This document shows positions 16,131-25,620 of a stretch of 64,000 nucleotides of DNA, piece by piece. Each line of letters opens with the position of its first letter. Positions within the stretch are counted from its first letter, which is position 1. Made by a program: the position numbers and the translations under genes. Under the pieces are notes generated by a model. That model saw nothing but the letters and a program-made list of their open reading frames with translations. It searched no databases and was not told where the DNA came from. Source of the stretch: Sporocytophaga sp. (GTDB taxonomy: Bacteria; Bacteroidota; Bacteroidia; Cytophagales; Cytophagaceae); NCBI GenBank assembly GCA_024707265.1, contig JANQAB010000004.1:186001-250000 (forward strand), in the 5' to 3' direction.

Positions 16131-16566
16131 TTACTTTTTATGAAATAGATAAATAGAACATCCCAACAAAATAATGGCGGTTACTCTTTTCCAGTCAATT
16201 GGGATCTGCTTATCACCTATAAATCCAAAGTGGTCTATTAAGGTACTGGTGATCAGTTGTCCCGCAATGAGTGTAACCAGTGCAGCAGCAATACCTATTC
16301 TCGGAACAGCATTTACCATGATAAGGATATAAACAGCTCCCAGCAGGCCACCTGTAAGCTGCCATCTTGGAGTTTCAAGAGCAGACATGATATTACCCTT
16401 TCTCAAAAAGGCCAATAAAATAGAAAGAAAAATAGTGCCTACCAGAAACGATATAAAAGCTGCCTCCAGAGCGCCCACCTTTTTTTCCCAGTGTACCGTT
16501 CACCCCAGCCTGAATAGACGTTGCAGCTCCGGCAATAAATACAAGTAGAAGTATTATCCAGTTCAT
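16131..16566 (-). CDS. DMT-superfamily YdcZ-type membrane protein (frameshifted)
   Basis: The start is the ATG at 16566 (MNWIILLLVFIAGAATSIQA). The frame shifts at a run of seven T on the plus strand (16480-16486); with six, GVNGTLGKK joins VGALEAAFISFLVG without loss. The joined product is about 145 residues with four to five hydrophobic segments (VFIAGAATSIQAGVN, AAFISFLVGTIFLSILLAFL, LLGAVYILIMVNAVPRIGIA, ALVTLIAGQLITSTLIDHFG, VTAIILLGCSIYLF). Length and motifs fit the YdcZ/DUF606 family (PF04657) of small drug/metabolite-type transporters. The substrate is unknown. It is downstream of CsbD on the same strand but separated from it by a terminator. Confidence 0.8.
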
Positions 16567-16645
16567 TTGAATTTGAATGAGGGCTCAAAATTACAATATT
16601 AAAATGTTTGGAGGACGATCTAAACTCAAAAAAAATGAATAAATA

Positions 16646-16674
16646 AAAAAGCCCCACCTGAGGGGCTTTCTTTA
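16646..16674 (-). terminator. Intrinsic terminator after csbD-like gene
   Basis: AAAGCCCC-ACCTG-AGGGGCTTT forms a tight stem. On the minus strand it is followed by a T-run, as expected for ending the transcript of the gene at 16717-16914. Confidence 0.8.
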
Positions 16675-16716
16675 TATTGATTTATTATAAACTATTAATA
16701 CATGAATAATTGCTGG

Positions 16717-16914
16717 TTATTCATGGTACTCAGAATCAAAAACGAGGGCACGTACTTCATCTTTTGTTTTGCCAGTTTTCTTTTGTAGTCGGCCGATAAA
16801 TTCATCTTCTTTTCCTTCTTCGTAAAGGAGATCATTATCAGTTAAATCCGCAAATTCTTGTTTTAATTTGCCTTTCATTTCATTCCAACTACCCTTTAAT
16901 TTTAATTTATCCAT
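16717..16914 (-). CDS. CsbD-family stress protein
   Basis: I chose the ATG at 16914 because the CsbD family starts [20 protein letters not shown]; an upstream ATG at 16950 would add 12 residues not seen in the family. The product is 65 residues, rich in Lys and Glu: [40 protein letters not shown]. CsbD proteins are small, abundant general-stress proteins; their biochemical role is not settled. The gene is monocistronic, ending in its own terminator 43 bp downstream. Confidence 0.9.
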   Translation of the reverse strand: MDKLKLKGSWNEMKGKLKQEFADLTDNDLLYEEGKEDEFIGRLQKKTGKTKDEVRALVFDSEYHE

Positions 16915-16950
16915 CCTATTAGAAGTTAAAATGACTGGTAATTTTTTCAA

Positions 16951-17235
16951 GGCCTTTGCCTATATAAAAAACAATCCTGCTCGCGAAAAAGGTCTGTTTT
17001 ATAAAAATAAGCTAAATGTTTTTTTTAGGAAAAAATGAAAAAGTAAGTAAGTTAACTACGAGAGTATTCCGGTTAAAGTGTTATATGATAGTTTATTAAG
17101 CCCTTCTTGCGAGTGATTTGTGTGAAATTATATAATTTTTTTGCTAGGGAATTGTACCTTGGAGGAAACTACCTTTTTTTATTTTTGAATATCCGCTCTC
17201 TGAGCAGTATTTTTATTTATCTCAAATAGTTCAAT
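16951..17235. other. Divergent intergenic region
   Basis: A/T-rich stretch between the CsbD and lipoprotein genes. No coding frame or clear regulatory motif was recognised. Confidence 0.4.
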
Positions 17236-18348
17236 ATGTACAAGTTTAAAGGTTTAAAGTTGGTTGTTTGTTTAGTAATCATTTTCATATCAATGTCTTG
17301 TAAAAAAGATAAAGATGCGACGGTTGATTTGAACAATGGGGTAGTCTTTCTTAAAGTAGGAACTTCTTATACTTACAGCTATTCAGGGGAAACGGTCACT
17401 TCTGCTGTAGAACAAGAGGCTGGTAAGGACACCTTTCTGATAAGGAATTACTCTCAGACTATAGACACAATATTTCCGGCAGTGTACTATGCATTAAAAG
17501 ATGGAAATTTCTCCAGATCAATCAGATTGAGAGATCCGGCTTCTTATGTGGTGGTTTGTAAATTCAATCATCCGGAGGGAACAACCTGGAATGTGACGGA
17601 TGAATATGGAAGAAGCTCTGTTTTAACTATTGACTCTGTCAATACAAAAGTGAACACTGGCAAGGGATGGATTACAGATGCAATAAAAGTCAGAAGTGTC
17701 ACCGGAAATAGTACAAGCTTTAATTATTATTCCCCTACAGTCGGATTTATTGGTAATGGGTCTGTTGATACTGAAGCTGCAATTCAACTTACAGATTATT
17801 CCGTTTCAACTACATCACCAACCGGAGCATCATATCCGATTACTTTTGGCAATTTTCCGTTTACTAAGATTGGAAATGAGTGGATATTTGAGGAGACTAC
17901 AGCTTCAGGAAAAGATAATGTTACGAAATCCATTGAAAATAAAATTGGCAAATCAAATATATATAAGGTAAAGGTAACACGCGAGTCTCAGCCTGACCTT
18001 ATTACATTTGAATATTGGTATGAAGACCATGGCAGATTGATGGTTTATGAGGATGGTGAAAATGCCTTACAGGCCGATGTTGTTTATATGGATGAATCAC
18101 TATCAAAAGTTGGAGACGGATGGGTTTCTAAAACCAAAGATGGAAGCATTCTACTTTCAAGAATCAGTAATTTGAATGTCGTACAGTTTACTGGTTGGGG
18201 GCAACTACCAGCTGAAGAAATTCTGATTAAAAACAGAGAAGGTTTGTCAGCAAAAGATTACTGGAATAAAGACAAAGGAAACCTTCTTACTACAGGAGGC
18301 ATAAGTAGAGTGCTGGTAAATTCTAATGCGAGGATCTCAAAGTTTTAG
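17236..18348 (+). CDS. Secreted lipoprotein of unknown function
   Basis: The product is 370 residues with a lipoprotein signal (MYKFKGLKLVVCLVIIFISM, then SCKKDKD; Cys at about 22). SCKKDKD behind the leader is the common Bacteroidota lipobox pattern. The mature protein has two similar halves rich in Tyr and Thr: VFLKVGTSYTYSYSGET near residue 38 and FTKIGNEWIFEETTASGKD near residue 210. Each is followed by a segment on conversion or time course (NSTSFNYYSPTVGFIGNGS; DLITFEYWYEDHGRLMVYED), suggesting a duplicated beta domain. The family is not recognised. It has no obvious operon partner. Confidence 0.7.
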   Translation: MYKFKGLKLVVCLVIIFISMSCKKDKDATVDLNNGVVFLKVGTSYTYSYSGETVTSAVEQEAGKDTFLIRNYSQTIDTIFPAVYYALKDGNFSRSIRLRDPASYVVVCKFNHPEGTTWNVTDEYGRSSVLTIDSVNTKVNTGKGWITDAIKVRSVTGNSTSFNYYSPTVGFIGNGSVDTEAAIQLTDYSVSTTSPTGASYPITFGNFPFTKIGNEWIFEETTASGKDNVTKSIENKIGKSNIYKVKVTRESQPDLITFEYWYEDHGRLMVYEDGENALQADVVYMDESLSKVGDGWVSKTKDGSILLSRISNLNVVQFTGWGQLPAEEILIKNREGLSAKDYWNKDKGNLLTTGGISRVLVNSNARISKF

Positions 18349-18448
18349 ATTGTATGATAGATCCATATCCTTCCTGGGTGAATAGGGATGGCTCTTTCTT
18401 ACAGGCCTTGTTGATTTAAGGAATGAAAGATTACATTTAAATCTTCAT

Positions 18449-19078
18449 ATGTCAATAATAAAAGAAGGCATAGATACTATCATGACTGCATCAGATGCTT
18501 CACAGAAATTCTTGAAATTCATTATAGAATTAAAATTTAAGGGTTCTGTGTATTATTTTTTGTGGGGTACGGATGAGACTGATTCTGATAAAGATAAGTT
18601 TCTTGTTGACTACCAAAACAGAATTGTATGTTTCTATCAGATAGGTGATTTACTCTGCTATATGAATGATAATATTGATTTGTTATTTGATGTAGAAATA
18701 ACTTTAGCGTGGATGAAAGAATTTCATTTAAAGGATGAAGTATCAAAGTTTGACTTCAATATTATTTATAGGTTTATCGATGACCAGAATTATCTTTTCG
18801 AATGTACTTCAGTAGATGCTTTGAAATTTATAGATTTGTTGAATCTCATGGGGGATTATATTAAGCAACTGGGAGATGAAAAGCTTATAGATTTGTATTA
18901 TGGGGAAGATTTATCTCTGATTAATGATTCTTTTCATCTTAAATATTTTTGGACATCCTCAGAATCTCAGATAAAAGAGATGTTTGATAAAATAAAGACA
19001 GAGTTTAACTACTTCAACTACCAAAATACACTAAGAAAAATAGTACAGACATTTGAGAGTGCTTTGTATATTGTTTGA
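18449..19078 (+). CDS. Hypothetical cytosolic protein
   Basis: The product is 209 residues, acidic, without signal peptide or membrane segment. It has aromatic-rich stretches (KFKGSVYYFLWGTDETDSDK, FDFNIIYRFIDDQNYLFECT) and a helical C-terminal half. The start at 18449 is an ATG. It lies 100 bp after the lipoprotein gene and converges on the TonB receptor gene, ending 30 bp from it. I do not recognise a family and assign no function. Confidence 0.55.
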   Translation: MSIIKEGIDTIMTASDASQKFLKFIIELKFKGSVYYFLWGTDETDSDKDKFLVDYQNRIVCFYQIGDLLCYMNDNIDLLFDVEITLAWMKEFHLKDEVSKFDFNIIYRFIDDQNYLFECTSVDALKFIDLLNLMGDYIKQLGDEKLIDLYYGEDLSLINDSFHLKYFWTSSESQIKEMFDKIKTEFNYFNYQNTLRKIVQTFESALYIV

Positions 19079-19108
19079 AAGTTTTCTCAAAAGAATAGAA
19101 TTGAATAG

Positions 19109-21541
19109 TTATATCTTCACCTGCAACGTCAGATAGAACCCCCTTCCATCCGAAGGTAAAATTCCCGGTCCTGGATAGCCTGTAGCTCTGCGGGTAAAGT
19201 ACATCTGGTTAGCAAGGTTGTTTATGCTGCCTTCCAGTTTAAATACTTTATAGGCATAAGACACGCTGAAATCCATGATTGTATAAGCTGGGATAGGTCC
19301 CATAATACTTCCAGTTCCGTCAGGTTTTGATGATGCATTGGTTGCATCGGTAAACTGATCAGACAGATGTGTGACCTGAAATGATGCTTTTAGATTTTTG
19401 TATCCGACTCTTAAACCTGTCTTTAAGTTTACTTTTGGAACAAACTCAACCTGACTTCCTTTTACTCTTGGCAATTCACTTTTTACATATTTAGAGTGAA
19501 TCAATGCAAGGTTAACGAATACTGACGCATTCCAGTTTTCTGTTCTGATCTTTGAAAGTTTGAAGAATTCACCTTCAAGATAACACTCAATTCCTGTCAT
19601 GACAGCCTTCCCGATATTACTTCTTACTCTGATGGGCCTGTCAAATTTATCTGATGCTAGCCTTTCACCAATTCTGTTAGCATAGTTAACATAAAACAAA
19701 CTCAGATCATATATGATAGCATTTGTCTGCTCGCTTCTGATTCCAACATCAGCAGAATAACCTTTTTCATCTTTAAGATTAGGATCGATAGCAGATGATG
19801 GATTTACAATCTGCATATCGCTGAAGGTTATAGATCTGTAGTTCTGAGATATATTAGCGTAAGTATTGATTCTGGATGTTGGCCTGTATGAAAATCCGAT
19901 TCCTCCCAGAATAAATTGTCGGCCATTAATTCTGTTTTCAGTAACGATATTCGTGTCTCTGACAACTCCGGCATTATTGGTTACAAGAGTTATTGCTGTT
20001 CCATCGGATGTTGTATTGATATACTCATACCTGATTCCAGGTGTGATGGAAAATTTGTCAGAAAGGTAAATGATGTTTTCTGCAAATAATGCTACATTGT
20101 TATTTGGAAAAAGATAATCGGATGAATTCGGAGATTTATATTGGTAGTCTGGTATATAATTAAAATCGACATTCTTACCTGCACTACCTAATCCCTGAGT
20201 GCTATGATTTAATCCATGGTAAAAACGTCCTCCAACCAGCAATACCATGTTTTTGGGACCAATCGTATATCTTTTTAGAAACCTTGCTTCGGCGCCCCAG
20301 TTGTTAAATTCTCCTTTGATCAGATCTCGCTTGCTATTGTCGTCAGGTGATTCAACCCTGATAGGTCGGAATCCTAAAGAATATCTTGAGGCAGAAAGTC
20401 CGAACATGCGGATATTAAATTCACTGGAAGCATTGAATTTGTGGGTGAAATGGATCGCAGCAAGATTCCAGTTTACCTTGAACCAGTTTCTGGCTCTGTT
20501 GCTTTGTCTGGGATCTTTATTAAACATAGCGTCATTTAGTCCGCCGGCTTGCTGTGCAAGGTAATCCATTAACGTTATATCAAGGCCAATAGTGGATTTG
20601 GGAGAAAGCTTATAATTAAGATTAGTGTAAAAATTATAAGCATCAAAACCGGAGTTTGGTCTCCAGCCATCAGCTCTTTTATATTGGAAAAAGGAGTAAT
20701 AACTAACTTTTCCAACAGTGCCGCTAAGACTTGTAAAGGCATTATAGAAACCGTAGGAGCCCACACTTTGCCTGGCAACAAGCTGAATCTTTTTATCGTC
20801 TACAGGTTTTCTTAAAACAAAATTTACTAAACCTCCAAACTGAGTTCCATACTGAAGAGAGGCTGCACCGCGAACGATCTGAATTTTTTCTATAGCCTCA
20901 ACAGTTGGTGTATAATAACTTTCAGGATAGCCTAGAGCGTCAGCACTAATGTCATATCCATTTTGTCTGACATTAAAGTTAGAAGTTCTGTTTGGATCCA
21001 GACCTCTTCCGCCAATACTGAGCTGAAGACCGGCTCCGTCATTTTCATATATGTTCAATCCGGCAACACGTGAATATATTTGCCTGGCATTATTGGTTGC
21101 GAGGTTTACAGTCAGTTTATCCGGAACGATCACTTCAGACTTTTTACCTTCATAGATTCCCATATTTTCAACAGCTCTCAAGTGACCTTCGTCTACAGGG
21201 GAGTGCTTCACAACTACCTCATCTAATACACTATAGACAGACTTCATGCATACCCTTACATAAGTGTCTGCTTTATTAATAGAAACCTTTTGATAAGTTG
21301 TATGATACTCCAGAAAAGAAGTTACCAGTGTATATTGGCCGGCAGGCAAATCTTTGAATTCAAATCTTCCCAGAGAATCGGTCGATGCAGATATACTTTT
21401 TTCGTTCAGGTAAACATTACAGTTTTTAATGGCAGAACTATCAGGAAGAGAAAGCACAATCCCTGACAAATTATATTGCGCAAAGAGGTTTGATGAAACT
21501 AGGCAAACCAAAAATAAACTTAATATTGTATACTTAATCAT
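19109..21541 (-). CDS. TonB-dependent outer-membrane receptor (FecA-like)
   Basis: The start is the ATG at 21541, giving a signal peptide (MIKYTILSLFLVCLVSSNLF, then AQ); an in-frame ATG at 21634 would add an unlikely hydrophilic lead. Domain order: CarboxypepD_reg-like domain at about 25-105 (SGIVLSLPDSSAIKNCNVYL, GRFEFKDLPAGQYTLV), plug at about 115-235 (RVAGLNIYENDGAGLQLSIG, AIEKIQIVRGAASLQYGTQF), then a 22-strand barrel to the C-terminal aromatic strand (GRGFYLTLQVKI). The 810 residues are normal for the family. It imports a large or rare substrate through the outer membrane with TonB energy. Its place behind imelysin and HTTM genes makes an iron compound the likely cargo (inference). It overlaps the HTTM gene by 8 bp. 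Confidence 0.9.
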   Translation of the reverse strand: MIKYTILSLFLVCLVSSNLFAQYNLSGIVLSLPDSSAIKNCNVYLNEKSISASTDSLGRFEFKDLPAGQYTLVTSFLEYHTTYQKVSINKADTYVRVCMKSVYSVLDEVVVKHSPVDEGHLRAVENMGIYEGKKSEVIVPDKLTVNLATNNARQIYSRVAGLNIYENDGAGLQLSIGGRGLDPNRTSNFNVRQNGYDISADALGYPESYYTPTVEAIEKIQIVRGAASLQYGTQFGGLVNFVLRKPVDDKKIQLVARQSVGSYGFYNAFTSLSGTVGKVSYYSFFQYKRADGWRPNSGFDAYNFYTNLNYKLSPKSTIGLDITLMDYLAQQAGGLNDAMFNKDPRQSNRARNWFKVNWNLAAIHFTHKFNASSEFNIRMFGLSASRYSLGFRPIRVESPDDNSKRDLIKGEFNNWGAEARFLKRYTIGPKNMVLLVGGRFYHGLNHSTQGLGSAGKNVDFNYIPDYQYKSPNSSDYLFPNNNVALFAENIIYLSDKFSITPGIRYEYINTTSDGTAITLVTNNAGVVRDTNIVTENRINGRQFILGGIGFSYRPTSRINTYANISQNYRSITFSDMQIVNPSSAIDPNLKDEKGYSADVGIRSEQTNAIIYDLSLFYVNYANRIGERLASDKFDRPIRVRSNIGKAVMTGIECYLEGEFFKLSKIRTENWNASVFVNLALIHSKYVKSELPRVKGSQVEFVPKVNLKTGLRVGYKNLKASFQVTHLSDQFTDATNASSKPDGTGSIMGPIPAYTIMDFSVSYAYKVFKLEGSINNLANQMYFTRRATGYPGPGILPSDGRGFYLTLQVKI

Positions 21542-22871
21542 TGTATGATAATATCCAGGACTTGTGATTAAAGGATTCCACCTCGGATGCCAGATCGATA
21601 TTCGGATCAACCAGCACCCTTCCGAGTCTTCCATTCAGCGTTACATATGAATCCACAAAAACCTGTGGTTTTTCAAAACCATTTTTTTCATAATGGTTCC
21701 TTAGTATATGTGCATATTGCAGAATCATATCCGGCTGTGTGGCCATCATTTTTTCCTGAAGTTTTGTGAGAAATTCATGGTTGTTTACTATGACCCATTT
21801 CCCGGATATAGCATCTATTACCTTAAACTCTGCATATCCTGACTTTTCAATAAGCATTACTCTCCAGGAAAATCTGAAACCCTCTTCGGTCCAGAACAAT
21901 TTCCCGGGATATAACAGATATCTGAAAGGCAATACAATTTGAACAAAGAAGAACAATGCGAACACACCAATAATTACCTTCTGATTTAATTGTTTGAATG
22001 AGCATTTATTGGTAGTAGAAATAAATTCCTCAGATCCCTTGAATAATTTGTTGAAACGAGAAAGCAGCTTTAAATGAAAGTCCTCTGAAAAAAATATCAG
22101 AGTAGTGACAATCATAATATAGGGAAACATCCCGATTGGGAATAGGAGAGATGTTAGTAAATGAAATACTATAACGGCAGCATAAGCTGACAGTCTAGTC
22201 TTTTTATTCCACAGAAGGAAGGGAATGGTAAGATCATAAAGAAAACCAAACCAGCTAAACAAATAGGGAGTCCATTTATAATTAAATAAAAAGCCGATAA
22301 GCGGCATATCGTTTCTTGCAATCAGCCATATTTTTAAAGGCTGGGCATGCAAAAGCCAGTCACTGTTAATTTTGGCTATTGCTGCAAAGAAATACAACAT
22401 GCTTACAAATAATTTAATGCTATCAAGTGTCCAACCAGGGACATATCCTGAATGAAGATTCTTATTGATTTTAGCATCAATAGAAAAGAATGCATGCGCA
22501 GGCAAAAAAATCATCAGCAGGCATATCATACTGATGAAGTAATAATGATTAAGGTAAGTACTTTTATCTATCAGTTCAATATAGGTAAAGCTCAAGAAAA
22601 GGCTGATACTGGTCAATCTGTAGAATAATCCCAGCGCAAAAAACAAAGCAGATAAACCGCAAACCGCAAACAGAAGATAGGTATAGTTTCCTAAGGGAAC
22701 AATGAACTCAAATCCATAAAACGGGAAATAATATTTCGGATTGATATATAAATCTTCAATCCAGCCTTTACTCCAGAAACGAATAAGCCCAAACAGCAGC
22801 ATAAAACCCAGTCCGATCCTGAAAACTGCCAAAGGTGCAGCAGAAACGGTTCTTTCGAAATAGGTTTTCAT
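21534..22871 (-). CDS. HTTM domain membrane protein
   Basis: The product is 445 residues. It starts MKTYFERTVSAAPLAVFRIG, the usual opening of the HTTM family, whose membrane domain is related to vitamin-K-dependent gamma-carboxylase. Hydrophobic segments lie at about 18-38, 55-85, 90-125, 150-170, 200-220, 228-258 and 295-315. The C-terminal 120 residues are soluble (FRFSWRVMLIEKSGYAEFKV, PQVFVDSYVTLNGRLGRVLV). The biochemical role of the bacterial members is not established. It lies between imelysin and TonB receptor genes, 21 bp behind the former, and its stop codon overlaps the receptor's start, which suggests translational coupling in one operon. Confidence 0.85.
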   Translation of the reverse strand: MKTYFERTVSAAPLAVFRIGLGFMLLFGLIRFWSKGWIEDLYINPKYYFPFYGFEFIVPLGNYTYLLFAVCGLSALFFALGLFYRLTSISLFLSFTYIELIDKSTYLNHYYFISMICLLMIFLPAHAFFSIDAKINKNLHSGYVPGWTLDSIKLFVSMLYFFAAIAKINSDWLLHAQPLKIWLIARNDMPLIGFLFNYKWTPYLFSWFGFLYDLTIPFLLWNKKTRLSAYAAVIVFHLLTSLLFPIGMFPYIMIVTTLIFFSEDFHLKLLSRFNKLFKGSEEFISTTNKCSFKQLNQKVIIGVFALFFFVQIVLPFRYLLYPGKLFWTEEGFRFSWRVMLIEKSGYAEFKVIDAISGKWVIVNNHEFLTKLQEKMMATQPDMILQYAHILRNHYEKNGFEKPQVFVDSYVTLNGRLGRVLVDPNIDLASEVESFNHKSWILSYND

Positions 22872-22892
22872 AACTGTTTATAAGATTTACTA

Positions 22893-24062
22893 CTAGTCTC
22901 CGTCGTTGTCTGTATAAGTGATGGTAATGCTCATAGCAGAAGTCATGTCTACTTTCAGCATTCGCGTAGCTGTCTGCAATTTACTATAGACAGCGATCAT
23001 TGCCTGATTGTTTGTTCTTACTTCCGTTTCCAGATCAGGATTTAAACCATTCATAGCAGTTGCGATAGCCTTAAATTGTCCGTTTAACGTATCGGCCAGC
23101 GGCTTGCCAGACTTAAGGTCTTTAGCTTCGATTGCATCCAGGTAAGTCTTAATGGAATTACCTTCAACACCTGTTTTTACACTTTTACCGTTGAAAAAAT
23201 CAACAGATGCTTGATGTGCGGTAATTGCAAGTGTACGGGATAAGTCTTTTTTATAAAAAGCTTCTACATCACTTGGGTAGGCGGTTGGGTTGCTTGACAT
23301 TGCCCCGGAAGGAATTCCGATTTTTCCTGATCTGATATATCTTTCATAGTTTAGGACAAAGCCATTAATCAAAAGAGAAGTAGAAGAGTATATGTCAAGT
23401 GACGTTTTAGAGACGAATTGATCTCTGTATCCAGCCGTCCATTCGTTGTAGGTCTGATTAAATTTAGAATTCATCTGATCTACTATTTTATTTACATAGG
23501 CCAGTTTTGCATTGGCATCTGTAGAGGTAGTATATTCAGCCAGGATGGCATCATCACCTTCTCCGATACCATTCAAAAGATAATCCAATGCCGGGAAGCC
23601 CTGAGCAGTGTAGTTGGAGGGTAAATTTAAGTTTGCATTTCCGCTGGCAATATTTTCAATGATCCCATTATTTGTCCCATTGATAGTAGTCGTTGAATGT
23701 ATAGTTGTCGGGTAGATATTGAAAAAGTTTCTCAAAGTATGTCTTTCTGCAGGTCCGACATCAAACAGTTCTACTTTTTGCCATTCTGTATAAGCTTCAA
23801 CCCAAGCCTGTCGGAAGGCGCTTAAAGTTCCGGAAGTCGGATTGGTAGTAAAGTCGTTTGACTTTTCTGTCATTGCGTCCAGTTTAATTTTAAATCCCGC
23901 ATAGGAGGGAAGAATGATATCATCCGCAATGAAAGTAAGCATGGTGCTTCTGTCAAAGCCATCCACATTATTGTCGGTATTGTCCTTATCTTTTGAACAT
24001 GAAAAAAAAATTATTACAAAAAGAAGTAATATTTTGGCAGTCAGAAGGTTGGTGTTTTTCAT
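22893..24062 (-). CDS. Imelysin-family lipoprotein
   Basis: The product is 389 residues with a lipoprotein leader (MKNTNLLTAKILLLFVIIFF, then SCSKDKD). The helical core contains ADDIILPSYAGFKIKLDAMT, AFRQAWVEAYTEWQKVELFD and FPALDYLLNG, the pattern of the imelysin (peptidase_M75) family. The GxHxxE motif of the founding members is not evident, so peptidase activity is doubtful. In Bacteroidota, imelysin lipoproteins are found with TonB receptors and are thought to bind iron or an iron chelate at the cell surface. It lies 21 bp upstream of the HTTM gene and 121 bp behind the DUF4856 gene. Confidence 0.9.
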   Translation of the reverse strand: MKNTNLLTAKILLLFVIIFFSCSKDKDNTDNNVDGFDRSTMLTFIADDIILPSYAGFKIKLDAMTEKSNDFTTNPTSGTLSAFRQAWVEAYTEWQKVELFDVGPAERHTLRNFFNIYPTTIHSTTTINGTNNGIIENIASGNANLNLPSNYTAQGFPALDYLLNGIGEGDDAILAEYTTSTDANAKLAYVNKIVDQMNSKFNQTYNEWTAGYRDQFVSKTSLDIYSSTSLLINGFVLNYERYIRSGKIGIPSGAMSSNPTAYPSDVEAFYKKDLSRTLAITAHQASVDFFNGKSVKTGVEGNSIKTYLDAIEAKDLKSGKPLADTLNGQFKAIATAMNGLNPDLETEVRTNNQAMIAVYSKLQTATRMLKVDMTSAMSITITYTDNDGD

Positions 24063-24182
24063 GTATTTTTAATGAAAAATGGAAGCGATCGATCCCGATA
24101 AACCGACCACTTCTATCTGAAATTTTATCTTAGTTTAAGCTCAGAACCTTCAAAGATAATGAGCTTTTTTTCTATTTTATAA

Positions 24183-25338
24183 CTACAGGTTGAATTTAGC
24201 TTTAATTGCGTCAGACGCTGCATTAACTTTGTCATTATCCAGTTTCCAGAAACCTTCTTCAAGTAGACTATCGAGAATATCGTCTGAGAATTTGCTGTCA
24301 GCCCCATTGATTTTGCAGAATCTTAAAGAGTAGATGAAACCAACTCCTTCACCAATTGCATGGGCTTTAGCAGCAGTAGTGGCACCTGTTTTCCATTTTC
24401 CCAGGTATCCTAAAGCAGCAGAAGCTATTGCTTTTTCAAATTCAGCTCTGATCAGGTCAGCCTGAGCTTTAAGAACTGTTTTGTCATTGTTTATAACTGC
24501 TGCACGGCCTTTCAGGAATGCTGCATGAAGTTTTTTGTATCCTTCTTTATTATACTCCCAAACATAAGATCCTAAAAATGACTCATTTGGGTCTTTGGAA
24601 GCATCAGTTGCTGTAACTGCATAGATATCATTCACCGTCAACAGACCATAAGCCTCATCCCAGTTATGCTCTAGCTGAGTATAATTTTTTTCCTGCTACC
24701 AGTTGAGTGTTATTAGCATCTAGTCCTGAGCTCAAAAGTACGTTTCCGATATAATCCAGTTGAAGGCCACCGATAAGTGATTTAGAAATCACCTGTATCC
24801 ATTCGATTCCATACTCATCAACAAGGTAAGTTCCAAGTTTTCCGGCTTTCCCATCTTCAGCTGTTTCAGCGGCGCTTTCACTAGCCTTTGCTATTTCATC
24901 AAAAGCCATGATAATATCCTCGTGAACGGATTCCTGATCTGCTTGTGAAAATGAACTTGCAGTTACACTTTTTAACTGCAAAGTACTTGAGTTTAAGTCA
25001 GTATAAGGGGCAACAAATGAGTTGTTAGTGTTCGCAAACATTCCGGCCAAAGCTGTAGCAGAAATAGCTTTCGTTTCACCAGCTGCGGATTTACCATAAG
25101 CATCAATAGCTTTCAGCATTCTAAGTCTTACTCTTCCTTCAGTACGATCCACCGTGCTATCTCCATTGTTATCAAAAAACAGAGGTGAATTATATGAAGT
25201 AGTTGCAGTTAAAGCATTGTAATCCACCTTTGTAGTACGATATCCAGGTTCTGCAGGGGTAGGATCATCTTTATCCTTTTTACAGGCAGTAATTGCAAGG
25301 CTTAATGCCAAAAATGCAAGTGGTAATTTTGTTTTCAT
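24183..25338 (-). CDS. DUF4856 domain lipoprotein (frameshifted)
   Basis: A lipoprotein leader (MKTKLPLAFLALSLAITACK) is followed by YRTTKVDYNALTATTSYNS, typical for DUF4856. The frame breaks at seven T on the plus strand (24685-24691); with six, AGKNYTQLEHNWDEAYGLLT joins both halves. The downstream half has ESFLGSYVWEYNKEGYKKLH, AIASAALGYLGKWKTGATTA and EGVGFIYSLRFCKINGADSK. The joined protein is about 385 residues. DUF4856 lipoproteins sit with imelysin genes in Bacteroidota iron-type loci and may share the same helical fold, binding cargo at the surface; this is inference. It is the first gene of the four-gene minus-strand operon and has two ATTTAGACTAATT boxes in front of it. Confidence 0.85.
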
Positions 25339-25365
25339 TTGATTTTATTAAAAAATTCTACGGTT

Positions 25366-25417
25366 ATTTAGACTAATTTTAAATATGGGTGCAATTTTAA
25401 GGATATTTAGACTAATT
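25366..25417. promoter_or_regulatory. Twin ATTTAGACTAATT boxes (candidate metal-regulator operator)
   Basis: ATTTAGACTAATT occurs exactly twice, at 25366-25378 and 25405-25417, 39 bp apart (close to four helical turns). Each contains a TTAG-A-CTAA inverted repeat. They stand 28 and 67 bp upstream of the DUF4856 start and could bind a Fur- or DtxR-type repressor. Which regulator binds is not known. Confidence 0.5.
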
Positions 25418-25620
25418 ACAAATACAATTCAGAGAAATTCTAAATAAAAGTTTTGAAAGCGAATGTATTTTAGAATTGAGGAGAAAAAGTTTTTCAGGGG
25501 GCTGAATGAAATATTTTATCAATACAAATCTTTTATTTCAAATCCTTGTTCCCTAATTTGAATAGAATGCAGGGAATCTGCGTTATCCAATTATTATAGA
25601 ACAATCTAAACTTATTTTTT

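Noticed and set aside
24183..25338. Two separate genes for the halves of the DUF4856 protein
   Set aside because: Removing one base from the seven-T run joins them into one uninterrupted family-length protein.
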